From Streptomyces durmitorensis (GTDB lineage Bacteria > Actinomycetota > Actinomycetes > Streptomycetales > Streptomycetaceae), in NCBI RefSeq assembly GCF_023498005.1, contig NZ_CP097289.1, positions 1,922,001 through 1,986,000 of the forward strand: DNA of 64,000 nucleotides, written 5' to 3'. Below, one piece after another: positions 27,658-34,777 of this stretch; position 1 is the first letter of the stretch; every line of letters begins with the position of its first letter. Under the pieces are notes generated by a model. The model was not told the DNA's origin and searched no databases. It saw nothing but the letters and a program-made list of their open reading frames with translations. Position numbers and translations under genes: made by a program.

Positions 27658-27710
27658 GGACCCCGTAAGGGGCGCGGGGAACTGCGCGACAAGCCACGAC
27701 GCGCCCGCGG
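27658..27710. repeat. Recurrent Streptomyces intergenic element
   Basis: The stretch around GGGGCGCGGGGAACTGCGCG and the following AAGCCACGACG is a short element I recognise from many Streptomyces intergenic regions, usually downstream of genes. It begins with a small CCCC/GGGG hairpin (27661-27671). It lies between the convergent DedA and MBL genes; function unknown, possibly transcription termination. Confidence 0.5.
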
Positions 27711-27741
27711 ACAAGCACGTCAGAAGCGTGTTCAGAAGCGT

Positions 27742-27760
27742 GCAGGGAGCAAAGCCCTGC
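27742..27760. terminator. Short hairpin between convergent genes
   Basis: GCAGGG (27742-27747) and CCCTGC (27755-27760) form a perfect 6-bp stem with the loop AGCAAAG, 16 bp before the stop of the MBL gene on the minus strand. There is no T-run, as usual in Streptomyces. Probably a bidirectional terminator. Confidence 0.5.
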
Positions 27761-27775
27761 CCGACGGATCATGGC

Positions 27776-29680
27776 CTAGGAGTGCGGGTCCCTGGCGAGT
27801 ACGCGGGACGAACCAACCGGCAGATCCCACAGATCCTCCCGAGCCATCCCCGCCGCCTCCCAGGCGCTGCGCACCCGGGTCAGCGGTTCCAGGACCGGCT
27901 CGCCCGACAGCAGGAACGTCCCCCAGTGCATCGGGGCGAGGCGGCGCGCCCCGACGTCGGCCGCGGCCCGTACCGCTTCCTCCGGATCGCAGTGGACGTC
28001 GCTGAGCCACCATCTCGGGTGGTAGGCGCCGATCGGCAGGAGTGCGAGGTCGATGCCCGGGTAGCGGGCGCCGATCCGCTCGAACCAGTGGCCGTATCCG
28101 GTGTCGCCCGCGAAGTAGACGCGCTGCCCGTCGCCGTCGGTGAGGACCCAGCCGCCCCACAGCGTCCGGCAGGTGTCCATGAGACTCCGCTTGGACCAGT
28201 GGTGGGCGGGCACGAAGTCGAGGCGCACGCCGCCCAGTTCGGCGGCCTCCCACCAGTCAAGCTCGGTGACCCTGCTGAACCGGCGGCGCGTGAACCACCG
28301 GCCGAGCCCGGCGGGCACGAACACCGGTGTCTGTCTGGGGAGTCGGGCGAGGGTCGGGGCGTCCAGGTGGTCGTAGTGGTTGTGGCTGATGACGACCGCG
28401 TCGACCCGCGGCAGCGCACTCCAGGCGACGCCCGCGGGCGTGACGCGGGCCGGGGTGCCGAGGATCTTGCGCGACCAGACGGGATCGGTGAGAACGGTGA
28501 GCCCACCGACCCGCACCACCCAACTGGCGTGCCCGACCCAGGTGACGGCGACGGTGCGGGAATCCACGCGCGGCAGGGGCCCCGGCTCGAAGGGCAACCG
28601 CTGAATGTCGGCAAGACCTTCGGGACCGGGCCGCAGAGCCCCCTCCCGAGCAAACCGCGCAAAGGCCCGCAGCCCCGGCAACGGCGCGGTGAGCCGATCG
28701 GCGAACGACTTCGGCCACAGGCGGGGAGCGCCGGGGGTGCGGGGCGGGGCGAGGGGTGTCGGGGGCGCGGGGGGCATTGCGGGCGCTGCGGGCGCTGCGG
28801 GCGCTGCGGGCGCTGCGGGCGCTGCGGGCGGGCGGTCGAGGAGAACGGTGGAGAGAGCGCCGGGCCCGGCGTCGGCAGACCTGGCGTCGGCGGGGCGGGG
28901 GTCTGTGGGGCGGGGGTCTGTGGGCCGGGCATCCGCGCGGCGGGTGGCGTCCGCAGGCCGAACGCCCACGCGCACGGCGCCCGCGTGCTGCTCGTCCGCC
29001 TGCTCGACCTCCGCAGGCCGTGTGCCCGCACGCCCGGCACCCACGGACCCGGCATCCACCGACCCGGCATCCACATGCCGGGAGCCCTCACGTCCGACGC
29101 CCGCACGCCCGGCGGCCACGCGCACGGCGCCCGCGTGCCGGTCGTCCGCCTGCTCGACCTCCGCAGACCGTGCGCCCGCACGCCCGGCACCCACGGACCC
29201 GGCATCCACCGACCCGGCATCCACATCCCGGCAGCCCTCACGTCCGACGCCCGCACGCCCCGCGCCCACGCACACAGCGCCCGCGTGCCGCTCGTCCACC
29301 TGCTCGACCTCCGCAGGCCATGTGCCCGCCCGCCCGGCACCCACCGACCCGGCATCCACATCCCGGCAGCCCTCACGTCCGACGCCCGCCCGCCCCGCGC
29401 CCACGCACACAGCGCCCGCGTGCCGCTCATCCGCCTCCTCGACCTCCGCAGGCCATGTGCCCGCCCGCCCGGCATCCACCGACCCGGCATCCGCATGCCG
29501 GGAGCCCTCACGTCCGACGCCCGCCCGCCCGGCGGCCACGGATCCCGCGTCCGCGCGCCCGGTATCCGCTGCCCGCGCCGTCGGCTGTGCCTGTTCTGTC
29601 TGCTCCGTGCGGCCCGCTTGCCGGGGGTGGATCGCGTGGTCGTCCTGTTGCGTCTGGTCCGTCTGCGTCTGTTGCTTCAC
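27776..29680 (-). CDS. MBL-fold hydrolase with long tandem-repeat N-terminal region
   Basis: A 634-residue protein. The C-terminal ~330 residues are an MBL-fold hydrolase of the NAPE-PLD/UlaG-like branch: VTWVGHASWVVRV, the zinc motif SHNHYDH, FVPAHHWSKRS, YFAGDTGYG and PMHWGTF. The preceding ~280 residues are low-complexity: four copies of a ~50-residue repeat rich in DAG, AGR and AEVEQADERHAG, then an AAP tract. GTG 29680 is chosen because it overlaps the aminotransferase stop in a GTGA and GGAG lies 8 nt upstream; a shorter protein starting after the repeats is possible but no better start site was seen. The DNA repeats all keep frame. Substrate unknown. Confidence 0.7.
   Translation of the reverse strand: MKQQTQTDQTQQDDHAIHPRQAGRTEQTEQAQPTARAADTGRADAGSVAAGRAGVGREGSRHADAGSVDAGRAGTWPAEVEEADERHAGAVCVGAGRAGVGREGCRDVDAGSVGAGRAGTWPAEVEQVDERHAGAVCVGAGRAGVGREGCRDVDAGSVDAGSVGAGRAGARSAEVEQADDRHAGAVRVAAGRAGVGREGSRHVDAGSVDAGSVGAGRAGTRPAEVEQADEQHAGAVRVGVRPADATRRADARPTDPRPTDPRPADARSADAGPGALSTVLLDRPPAAPAAPAAPAAPAAPAMPPAPPTPLAPPRTPGAPRLWPKSFADRLTAPLPGLRAFARFAREGALRPGPEGLADIQRLPFEPGPLPRVDSRTVAVTWVGHASWVVRVGGLTVLTDPVWSRKILGTPARVTPAGVAWSALPRVDAVVISHNHYDHLDAPTLARLPRQTPVFVPAGLGRWFTRRRFSRVTELDWWEAAELGGVRLDFVPAHHWSKRSLMDTCRTLWGGWVLTDGDGQRVYFAGDTGYGHWFERIGARYPGIDLALLPIGAYHPRWWLSDVHCDPEEAVRAAADVGARRLAPMHWGTFLLSGEPVLEPLTRVRSAWEAAGMAREDLWDLPVGSSRVLARDPHS
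28779..28829. repeat. 9-bp in-frame microsatellite (GCGGGCGCT, about 6 copies)
   Basis: GCGGGCGCT is repeated nearly perfectly about 5-6 times. On the coding (minus) strand it encodes an Ala-Ala-Pro tract joining the long repeats to the MBL domain. A 9-bp unit allows copy number change without frameshift. Confidence 0.8.
28981..29550. repeat. Minisatellite, four ~150-bp units inside the MBL gene
   Basis: Units begin at 28981, 29131, 29281 and 29416, each opening with CCGCGTGC(C/T)G; spacing is 150, 150 and 135 bp. The 15-bp difference is one fewer copy of an internal subrepeat GACCCGGCATCCACC. All spacings are multiples of 3, so the repeat stays in frame and encodes 45-50 residue units. Copies differ by scattered substitutions, so the array is not brand new. 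Confidence 0.85.
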
Positions 29681-30924
29681 CGAGGAGGCTCCATTCGCTG
29701 TGCTGCTGCGCGGAGATCGTCGAAGGCCGATCCAAGCATGCTCAACGCCCGTTCCACGTGCGGCAATTCCAGCGCGTCCGGTGCGGTGAGAGACGTCATC
29801 CGCTCCTGTCGGGTTGAGCCGAGCAGCGGCCCCGTCGACAGGCGCACGCGCAGCGCGCCCAGGTCGTCGCCGAAGCGGTGGCCGCCGGGTGCGGGCATCG
29901 CCAGGCGTTCGCCGAGGAAGTCCTCCAGGTCCTGCGAGTCGCCCACGCCGCGTGCGGCCAGGGCCGGGCGGAGCGGGCCGAGGTCCACGTAGAAGTGGCG
30001 GCCCGCCCGCGGGGGCAGGGCGAGCGCGCCCGCGGCGAGCACCTCGCGCTGCGCGGCGGCGGCCACCCGCGCGTGCAGGCGGGTCGCGCGGTCGAGCCGG
30101 TCGGTCACCTCGTCCGGCTCTCCCAGGGCGTACGACGCCGCCGCCCCGACCGGCGCCGCGACGCACGCCCCGAGCGCGGTGAGGACGTCCAGGGTGCGCG
30201 CCCGCAGCGCCGCGCCGCGCGCACCGGCCGGGAAGCGGGCGACCGCGGCGGGCCAGCCCGGGGGCAGGAAGGCTCCGGAGAGGTCGGTCAGGACCGTCAC
30301 CCGGTCGGGGGCCATCTCGGCGGGGCCGATGAGCAGGGTGTCGTGCGGGCGGTGCAGGGTGTCACGCCAGGTCTCGTCACTGACGATGTGCAGCCCCTCG
30401 TCCGCCGCCGCCTCCACGGCTTCGTGCAGGACTTCCGGCGGCGGCACGGTGGCGGTCGGGTCGTCGGCGACGGAGAGCACGAGCAGGCGGGGAGTGCCGC
30501 CCTCGGCGCGGATACGGCGGACGGTCTCCAGGAGGGCGTACGGATCGGGGACGCCGCCGCACTCGGCGGGCGTCGGCACGTGGTACACCGACCGGCCGAG
30601 CAGCCGCACCTGCGGCGCCCACCAGGCGGGGCAGGGACGCGGGAGCAGCACGTCGCCGCCGCCGAGCGCGGCGGTCAGCGCGAGCAGCAGCGGCGCGGCC
30701 CCGGGCCCGGCGGCGACCTGGTCCCGCTCCCCCGGGAGGCCACGCCGGGCCCAGTAGCCGCTCGCGGCGTCCAGGAGGGCGGGGCTGCCGCCGGGCGGTT
30801 CGGCGTGGGCGCGGCCCGCGGCGCCGGCGAGCACGGCGGCCAGCTCGGGCAGGACCGGGAGGCCTGGCTCCGGCAGGGGAGGTCCGTACCGGACAGGGCC
30901 ACGGCCTTCGGGTTCCGTCCGCAT
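29677..30924 (-). CDS. Aminotransferase-fold (PLP fold type I) protein lacking the catalytic lysine
   Basis: A 415-residue protein with the layout of class I/II aminotransferases: AAGPGAAPLLLALTAAL at the cofactor-phosphate loop, SVADDPTATVPP where active enzymes have NPxNPTG, HIVSDETWRD (D183) where they have DExY, and LTDLSGAFLPPGWPAA (L212-A226) where they have LSKxxxxPGWR. The position of the Schiff-base lysine is G217, and the translated protein contains no lysine at all. The conserved Tyr is W186. It therefore cannot act as a normal PLP transaminase; a pseudoenzyme or regulatory role is inferred. Start 30924. Its stop overlaps the GTG of the repeat-bearing MBL gene, so the two are coupled. 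Confidence 0.75.
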   Translation of the reverse strand: MRTEPEGRGPVRYGPPLPEPGLPVLPELAAVLAGAAGRAHAEPPGGSPALLDAASGYWARRGLPGERDQVAAGPGAAPLLLALTAALGGGDVLLPRPCPAWWAPQVRLLGRSVYHVPTPAECGGVPDPYALLETVRRIRAEGGTPRLLVLSVADDPTATVPPPEVLHEAVEAAADEGLHIVSDETWRDTLHRPHDTLLIGPAEMAPDRVTVLTDLSGAFLPPGWPAAVARFPAGARGAALRARTLDVLTALGACVAAPVGAAASYALGEPDEVTDRLDRATRLHARVAAAAQREVLAAGALALPPRAGRHFYVDLGPLRPALAARGVGDSQDLEDFLGERLAMPAPGGHRFGDDLGALRVRLSTGPLLGSTRQERMTSLTAPDALELPHVERALSMLGSAFDDLRAAAQRMEPPR

Positions 30925-31035
30925 GAACCCATCGAAACGTGACGGGCCGCTCCGCGCGCGCGGGGGCCTCCGGCCGAGTGGTTTCTCCGGCCCGGGCCCG
31001 CCCCGGTCCTGGCGCCCGCCCCGGGAAGCGAGCGG

Positions 31036-31752
31036 TCAGCCTTCCTTCGCGGCCAGTCCCGCCAGCTCTCGCTCAAGGCCCTTCCCGCGCGTCTCCACCA
31101 CCCCCGACGCGACATCGGAGAGCTTGCGGTTCGTGGTCTGCGAGATGCGGCGCAGCATCGTGAAGGCCTTGTCCACGTCGCAGCTCAGGACGTGCATGAT
31201 GATGCCGCAGGCCTGGTCGACCACGGGGCGGGTGCGCAGGGCCGTGCCGAGGTGGTCCAGCTCGGCGAGGGCCGCGCGGTAGCGGCGGTCGCGCACCAGG
31301 CCCGTCGTGGCGAGGTCGCCGAGCGCCTGAGCAGGGCCGTGCGGGACGTCGTCCAGGGCGCCGGGGCGGAAGCTGAACAGGGTCAGCGTGACCGTGAGCC
31401 CCGCGCGCTGGAAGGGGAGCGTGATGCTGGAGCGTACGCCGGAGTCGAGCGCCATCGCGCGGTACTGGGGCCAGCGCTCGTCCCGCAGAAGGTCACCTGT
31501 CTCCACCGGCGCGCCCCGCTCCTGCGCGTCCGGGATGGGCCCGTCGCCCGAGCGCAGCTGGACGGAGACCAGAGGGGCCAGGTCGGGGTGGGTCACCGAA
31601 GCGGGGTGTTCGCTGCCGCCTTCCGATACGGTCGTGCCCGCGCCGCAGCACGCGGTGGTGCAGCGCACGGCCTGTTCGGCGAGCTCCGAGAGCCTGCGTC
31701 CCGGCAGAGCTGATTCCGGTCCTGCCAGGTCCGGTTCCGGTATGAATGGCAT
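31036..31752 (-). CDS. GAF-ANTAR RNA-binding regulator
   Basis: A 238-residue protein. The N-terminal ~150 residues are a GAF-like sensor (VSVQLRSGDGPIPDAQERG); the C-terminal ~60 form an ANTAR domain (LGTALRTRPVVDQACGIIMH...AFTMLRRISQTTNRKLSDVA), which binds paired hexaloop hairpins in nascent RNA and prevents termination. Start ATG 31752 follows GGAGGAAG by 7 nt; longer upstream frames are not supported. It is divergent from a PAS-GAF gene and lies next to a SigB-type sigma factor, suggesting a stress-signalling role. No target hairpins were identified. Confidence 0.88.
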   Translation of the reverse strand: MPFIPEPDLAGPESALPGRRLSELAEQAVRCTTACCGAGTTVSEGGSEHPASVTHPDLAPLVSVQLRSGDGPIPDAQERGAPVETGDLLRDERWPQYRAMALDSGVRSSITLPFQRAGLTVTLTLFSFRPGALDDVPHGPAQALGDLATTGLVRDRRYRAALAELDHLGTALRTRPVVDQACGIIMHVLSCDVDKAFTMLRRISQTTNRKLSDVASGVVETRGKGLERELAGLAAKEG

Positions 31753-31819
31753 CGTGGTCTTCCTCCTCCGCCTTCTCTCCGCCTTCCCGTGAGTCCCCCC
31801 GGAAAACAGCCGCAGCGGA

Positions 31820-31825
31820 TACGTT
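31820..31825 (+). promoter_or_regulatory. -10 element of a probable leaderless PAS-GAF transcript
   Basis: TACGTT fits TANNNT and lies at -12 to -7 from the ATG at 31832, which has no ribosome-binding site upstream. Transcription therefore likely begins at the start codon. Confidence 0.4.
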
Positions 31826-31831
31826 CTGCAC

Positions 31832-32989
31832 ATGGCGAAAACGGAGGAGTTCGGTGAAGAGATTGCGGATTTCGTGCGCCGCGTCGCCGAGTTGAAGTCG
31901 GCGCGCTCCGTGCCGACGGACGACCTCGGCACCGTTCTCGACGCGGCCATCTTCGAACTCGACCATGTCGCCGACCAGTTGAGGCCTCTCTACGAACGTC
32001 TCGCCGCCGAAGGGCACTTGGGCGGCGGCGCCTCCGGCCGGGACGAGGAGCGGCTCCTGCGGGCCCTCTTCCAGCGGCTCCCCCTGCCCGTCGCCCTGGT
32101 CGACCGGGAGGCGGTGGTCCGGCGGATGAACTTCGCCGCGACCGGCTTCACGGGCGTCCGCGCGGGCTACGCCACCGGCAGGCCGCTGACCGGATTCCTG
32201 CTGCACGCGGACCGGGTCGCGTTCCGCTCGCAGACCGCGGCGGTCGCACGCGGCGAGGGCGACCGCAGCCTCACCGTCCACCTCCAGCGCAATCCGCACC
32301 TGCCGGTCCGCGCGACGCTCACCGCACTGCGGCCCGGCGCCGAACCGCGGACGGCGGTCCTGGTGGTGCTGCAGCCGGGCACGCCGCCCACCGGCTCGGG
32401 CGCGGCTCCGCGGGAGAACGTCCGCACACACGCCCCCGACCTCGGCGAGGCGACCCGGCACACGGCCCGGATGGACCTCGCGGACGCCATGACCAGCGCG
32501 CTGCTCACCGCTCCCGCCGGGGACCGGGCGGCCGTGCTCGAACGGGCGGCAGGCGTGCTGCACCCGCGGTTCGCGGACTGGGTGATCGCCGACGAGGGGG
32601 CCGCACGGGCCCGGCGTACGACCGTTCTGGGGCCGAAGGACGCGCCGGTCGGCGACGTCCTGGCACAGGACCCCGCCGCGTGCCCCCTCGTCGTCGAGGC
32701 GGCACGCGGCGGGGCACCCATGCTCCAGGTCCGCCCGGAGGACCCGGACTCCTTCGGCCGGGACCCGTCCGGCGCCCCCGTCCTCGTACGCGCGCAGGTG
32801 ACGTCCCTGCTGTGCGTGCCGCTGCGGGGACGTCAGGACGGCCCGGTGGAGGGTGTGCTCACGCTGTTCAGGAGCGGGGCGCGGCTCGCCTTCTCGATGG
32901 CCGAGGCGCAGGCGGTCGACGTGATGGCGCGCCACATCGCGCTGGCGATGGCCCGACAGCCGGGCCGCCGGGCCATCGCGAGCGATTAG
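31832..32989 (+). CDS. PAS-GAF signalling protein without output domain
   Basis: A 385-residue cytosolic sensor. Residues ~1-60 are helical, ~70-185 form a PAS domain (LPLPVALVDREAVVRRMNFAATGFTG), and ~215-375 a GAF domain (ADAMTSALLTAPAG...VTSLLCVPLRGRQDGPVEGVLTLF). The PP2C phosphatase usually attached to such PAS-GAF proteins in Streptomyces is absent. Its last bases overlap the stop of the convergent sigma-factor gene (TTAG at 32986-32989). The neighbourhood suggests it feeds into stress sigma control, an inference. Confidence 0.78.
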   Translation: MAKTEEFGEEIADFVRRVAELKSARSVPTDDLGTVLDAAIFELDHVADQLRPLYERLAAEGHLGGGASGRDEERLLRALFQRLPLPVALVDREAVVRRMNFAATGFTGVRAGYATGRPLTGFLLHADRVAFRSQTAAVARGEGDRSLTVHLQRNPHLPVRATLTALRPGAEPRTAVLVVLQPGTPPTGSGAAPRENVRTHAPDLGEATRHTARMDLADAMTSALLTAPAGDRAAVLERAAGVLHPRFADWVIADEGAARARRTTVLGPKDAPVGDVLAQDPAACPLVVEAARGGAPMLQVRPEDPDSFGRDPSGAPVLVRAQVTSLLCVPLRGRQDGPVEGVLTLFRSGARLAFSMAEAQAVDVMARHIALAMARQPGRRAIASD

Positions 32990-33783
32990 GCGGCGTCCTG
33001 CATGACCTGGTCGCGCAGGCGGTCGCAGCAGCGGCTGATCAGACGCGAGACGTGCATCTGCGAGATGCCGAGCTGCTCGGCGATGCGGCTCTGCGTCATG
33101 TCGCCGAAGAACCGCATGTAGAGGATGTCGCGCTCCCGCTCGGGCAGTTCGGCGATGCGGGGCTTGACGGCCTCGCGGTCGATGACGACGTCGAGCGCGG
33201 GGTCGGGCGAGCCCAGGACGTCCCGCAGCGCGTATCCGTCCTCGCTGCCCGGCAGTTCGGCGTCCAGGGAGAGCGCGGTGAAGCTGTCGAGCGCCTCGAG
33301 GCCCGCGGCCGCGTCCTCCATGGACAGCTGCGCCTTCTCGGCGATCTCGGCGAGGGTCGGCGCGCGTCCGGGCACGGTCTGGGCCAGGTCCTGCCGGGCG
33401 AACCGCACCCGGTTGCGCAAGTCCTGTACACGGCGCGGCACATGGAGGGTCCACATGTGGTCGCGGAAGTGGCGTTTGATCTCGCCGGTGACGGTCGGCA
33501 CGGCATAGCTCTCGAAGGCGCTGCCCCGCTCCGGGTCGTACCGGTCGACGGCCTTGACCAGGCCGAGGGCCGCGACCTGACGCAGGTCATCAAGGGCTTC
33601 GCCGCGGTTTCGGAACCGGCCCGCGAGCCGTTCGGCCATCGGCAGCCAGGCCTTGACCAACTCCTGGCGCAGAGCGTCGCGTTCGGGACCCTGAGGCATC
33701 TCGGTGAGCCTGCGGAAGGCGGCGGCGGTGTCGGGGGCGTCGTCGTGCGGATGGCGCTTCGTCTGTCGCGCGTCGGATCGCAT
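32986..33783 (-). CDS. SigB/SigF/SigG-family RNA polymerase sigma factor
   Basis: A 265-residue sigma70 of the SigB/F/G group. Region 2 is visible in RNRGEALDDLRQVAALGLVKAVDRYDPERGSAFESYAVPTVTGEIKRHFRD, split here as residues ~60-110; region 3 in APTLAEIAEKAQLS; region 4 in LPERERDILYMRFFGDMTQSRIAEQLGISQMHVSRLI. Start ATG 33783 follows GGGAG at 12 nt. Such factors in Streptomyces direct osmotic, oxidative or developmental stress genes and are held by anti-sigma factors; none is encoded next to it. The CBS gene just upstream has a promoter matching this class. Confidence 0.9.
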   Translation of the reverse strand: MRSDARQTKRHPHDDAPDTAAAFRRLTEMPQGPERDALRQELVKAWLPMAERLAGRFRNRGEALDDLRQVAALGLVKAVDRYDPERGSAFESYAVPTVTGEIKRHFRDHMWTLHVPRRVQDLRNRVRFARQDLAQTVPGRAPTLAEIAEKAQLSMEDAAAGLEALDSFTALSLDAELPGSEDGYALRDVLGSPDPALDVVIDREAVKPRIAELPERERDILYMRFFGDMTQSRIAEQLGISQMHVSRLISRCCDRLRDQVMQDAA

Positions 33784-34007
33784 GATGCGTCGCAACTCCC
33801 TTGTGGGGTGCCTTGGGTTGAGGGGTCACCGTGGGAGGCGCGCACAGTCGCGGCGGGCACACCCGGGGCGAGCGCAGATCGCTCCCACGGACGTGCCTCC
33901 GGTCCGAAGCACTGTCTACTTCGCCTGCCCCGAGGTCCTGGGCACAAACACAGGTGTGCCGTGGCGGGGGCATCGGCCGGGTCCCCCCACTTCTTCCGGG
34001 CAAACCC

Positions 34008-34032
34008 GCATGGACCGGCCGCACAGGGGTAC
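34008..34032 (+). promoter_or_regulatory. SigB-type promoter of the CBS-pair gene
   Basis: GCAT (34008-34011), 15 nt, then GGGTAC (34027-34032) fits the Streptomyces SigB/SigH-group consensus GNNT-N14-16-GGGTA(C/T). It is 42 nt upstream of the ATG at 34074 and within 250 bp of a sigma-factor gene of that class. Confidence 0.45.
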
Positions 34033-34073
34033 TGCGGCTGGACGCACTCACCCCCGCAGGAAGGGCCGCAACC

Positions 34074-34445
34074 ATGGCTGTTGTCGTACGGGACGTCATG
34101 ACTCCGGGCGTCATAGCGGTGGGCCCCGATGCCTCACTGGTGGAAGCGGCACAACTGATGCGCGCGCAGGACATCGGCCATGTCCTGGTGGCCACGGCCG
34201 GTCGCGTGGTCGGCGTGCTCACCGACCGGGACATCACGCTGCGGGCCGTCGCCGACGGCGCCGACCCCCTCACCGTCAGCGCGCAGGCCGTCTGCACCCC
34301 GAACCCCGTGATGGTCGCACCGGACGACGCGGTGTCGTCCGCGGTCAGCCTGATGCTGGAGAACGCCGTGCGCAGGCTGCCCGTCGTCGAGAACGGACAG
34401 TTGGTGGGCATGGTGACCCTCAGGGATCTCGCCGCATCGGCCTGA
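34074..34445 (+). CDS. CBS-domain pair protein
   Basis: A 123-residue protein made only of two CBS domains: VRDVMTPGVIAVGPDASLVEAAQLM...VVGVLTDRDI and CTPNPVMVAPDDAVSSAVSLM...LVGMVTLRDL. Such pairs bind adenine nucleotides and act as energy or redox sensors. Start ATG 34074 follows AGGAAGG by about 9 nt. A SigB-type promoter precedes it, suggesting stress induction; similar CBS proteins are common members of actinobacterial dormancy and stress regulons. Confidence 0.9.
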   Translation: MAVVVRDVMTPGVIAVGPDASLVEAAQLMRAQDIGHVLVATAGRVVGVLTDRDITLRAVADGADPLTVSAQAVCTPNPVMVAPDDAVSSAVSLMLENAVRRLPVVENGQLVGMVTLRDLAASA

Positions 34446-34506
34446 AGCCGGGCGGGCCGCTGCCCCGGCCCTCGGCCGGGCGGGGGCCCGGCCCGGCCTT
34501 GAGGGA

Positions 34507-34551
34507 GCGGGTCCGGTTGCACGGTGGTGCGGGGGGAGCGACCGGACCCGC
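34507..34551. terminator. Long-armed hairpin downstream of the CBS gene
   Basis: GCGGGTCCGGT (34507-34517) and ACCGGACCCGC (34541-34551) are perfect 11-bp arms with a 23-nt loop. It lies in the 332-bp gap between the convergent CBS and AraC genes; that gap holds two hairpins and I see no gene in it. Confidence 0.5.
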
Positions 34552-34560
34552 GGCACGGGC

Positions 34561-34585
34561 CCGGCCCGGCCTGGGGCCGGGCCGG
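34561..34585. terminator. Strong bidirectional hairpin terminator
   Basis: CCGGCCCGGCC (34561-34571), loop TGG, GGCCGGGCCGG (34575-34585): a perfect 11-bp all-G+C stem. It lies between convergent genes and lacks a T-run, as is usual in high-G+C actinobacteria. Confidence 0.6.
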
Positions 34586-34777
34586 ATCATCCCCGGCGGT
34601 CCGTCACGGCCGTGCCCCTGGGGCGGGTTATGGACCCGTGGGCAGCGACCGGCCCAACCGGTGACAGCTGAAACGATAAATCAGTCGTCCCGAGGTCACG
34701 ATCCGCTGAGCGCGGCCACTGTCCGGATAACGCACGGTCCGGGCGACGGGCGGTCCTGCCCGCTCACCACCGGCACT

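Noticed and set aside
28981..29550. CRISPR-like array
   Set aside because: Units are ~150 bp, degenerate, contiguous without unique spacers, and lie inside an open reading frame.
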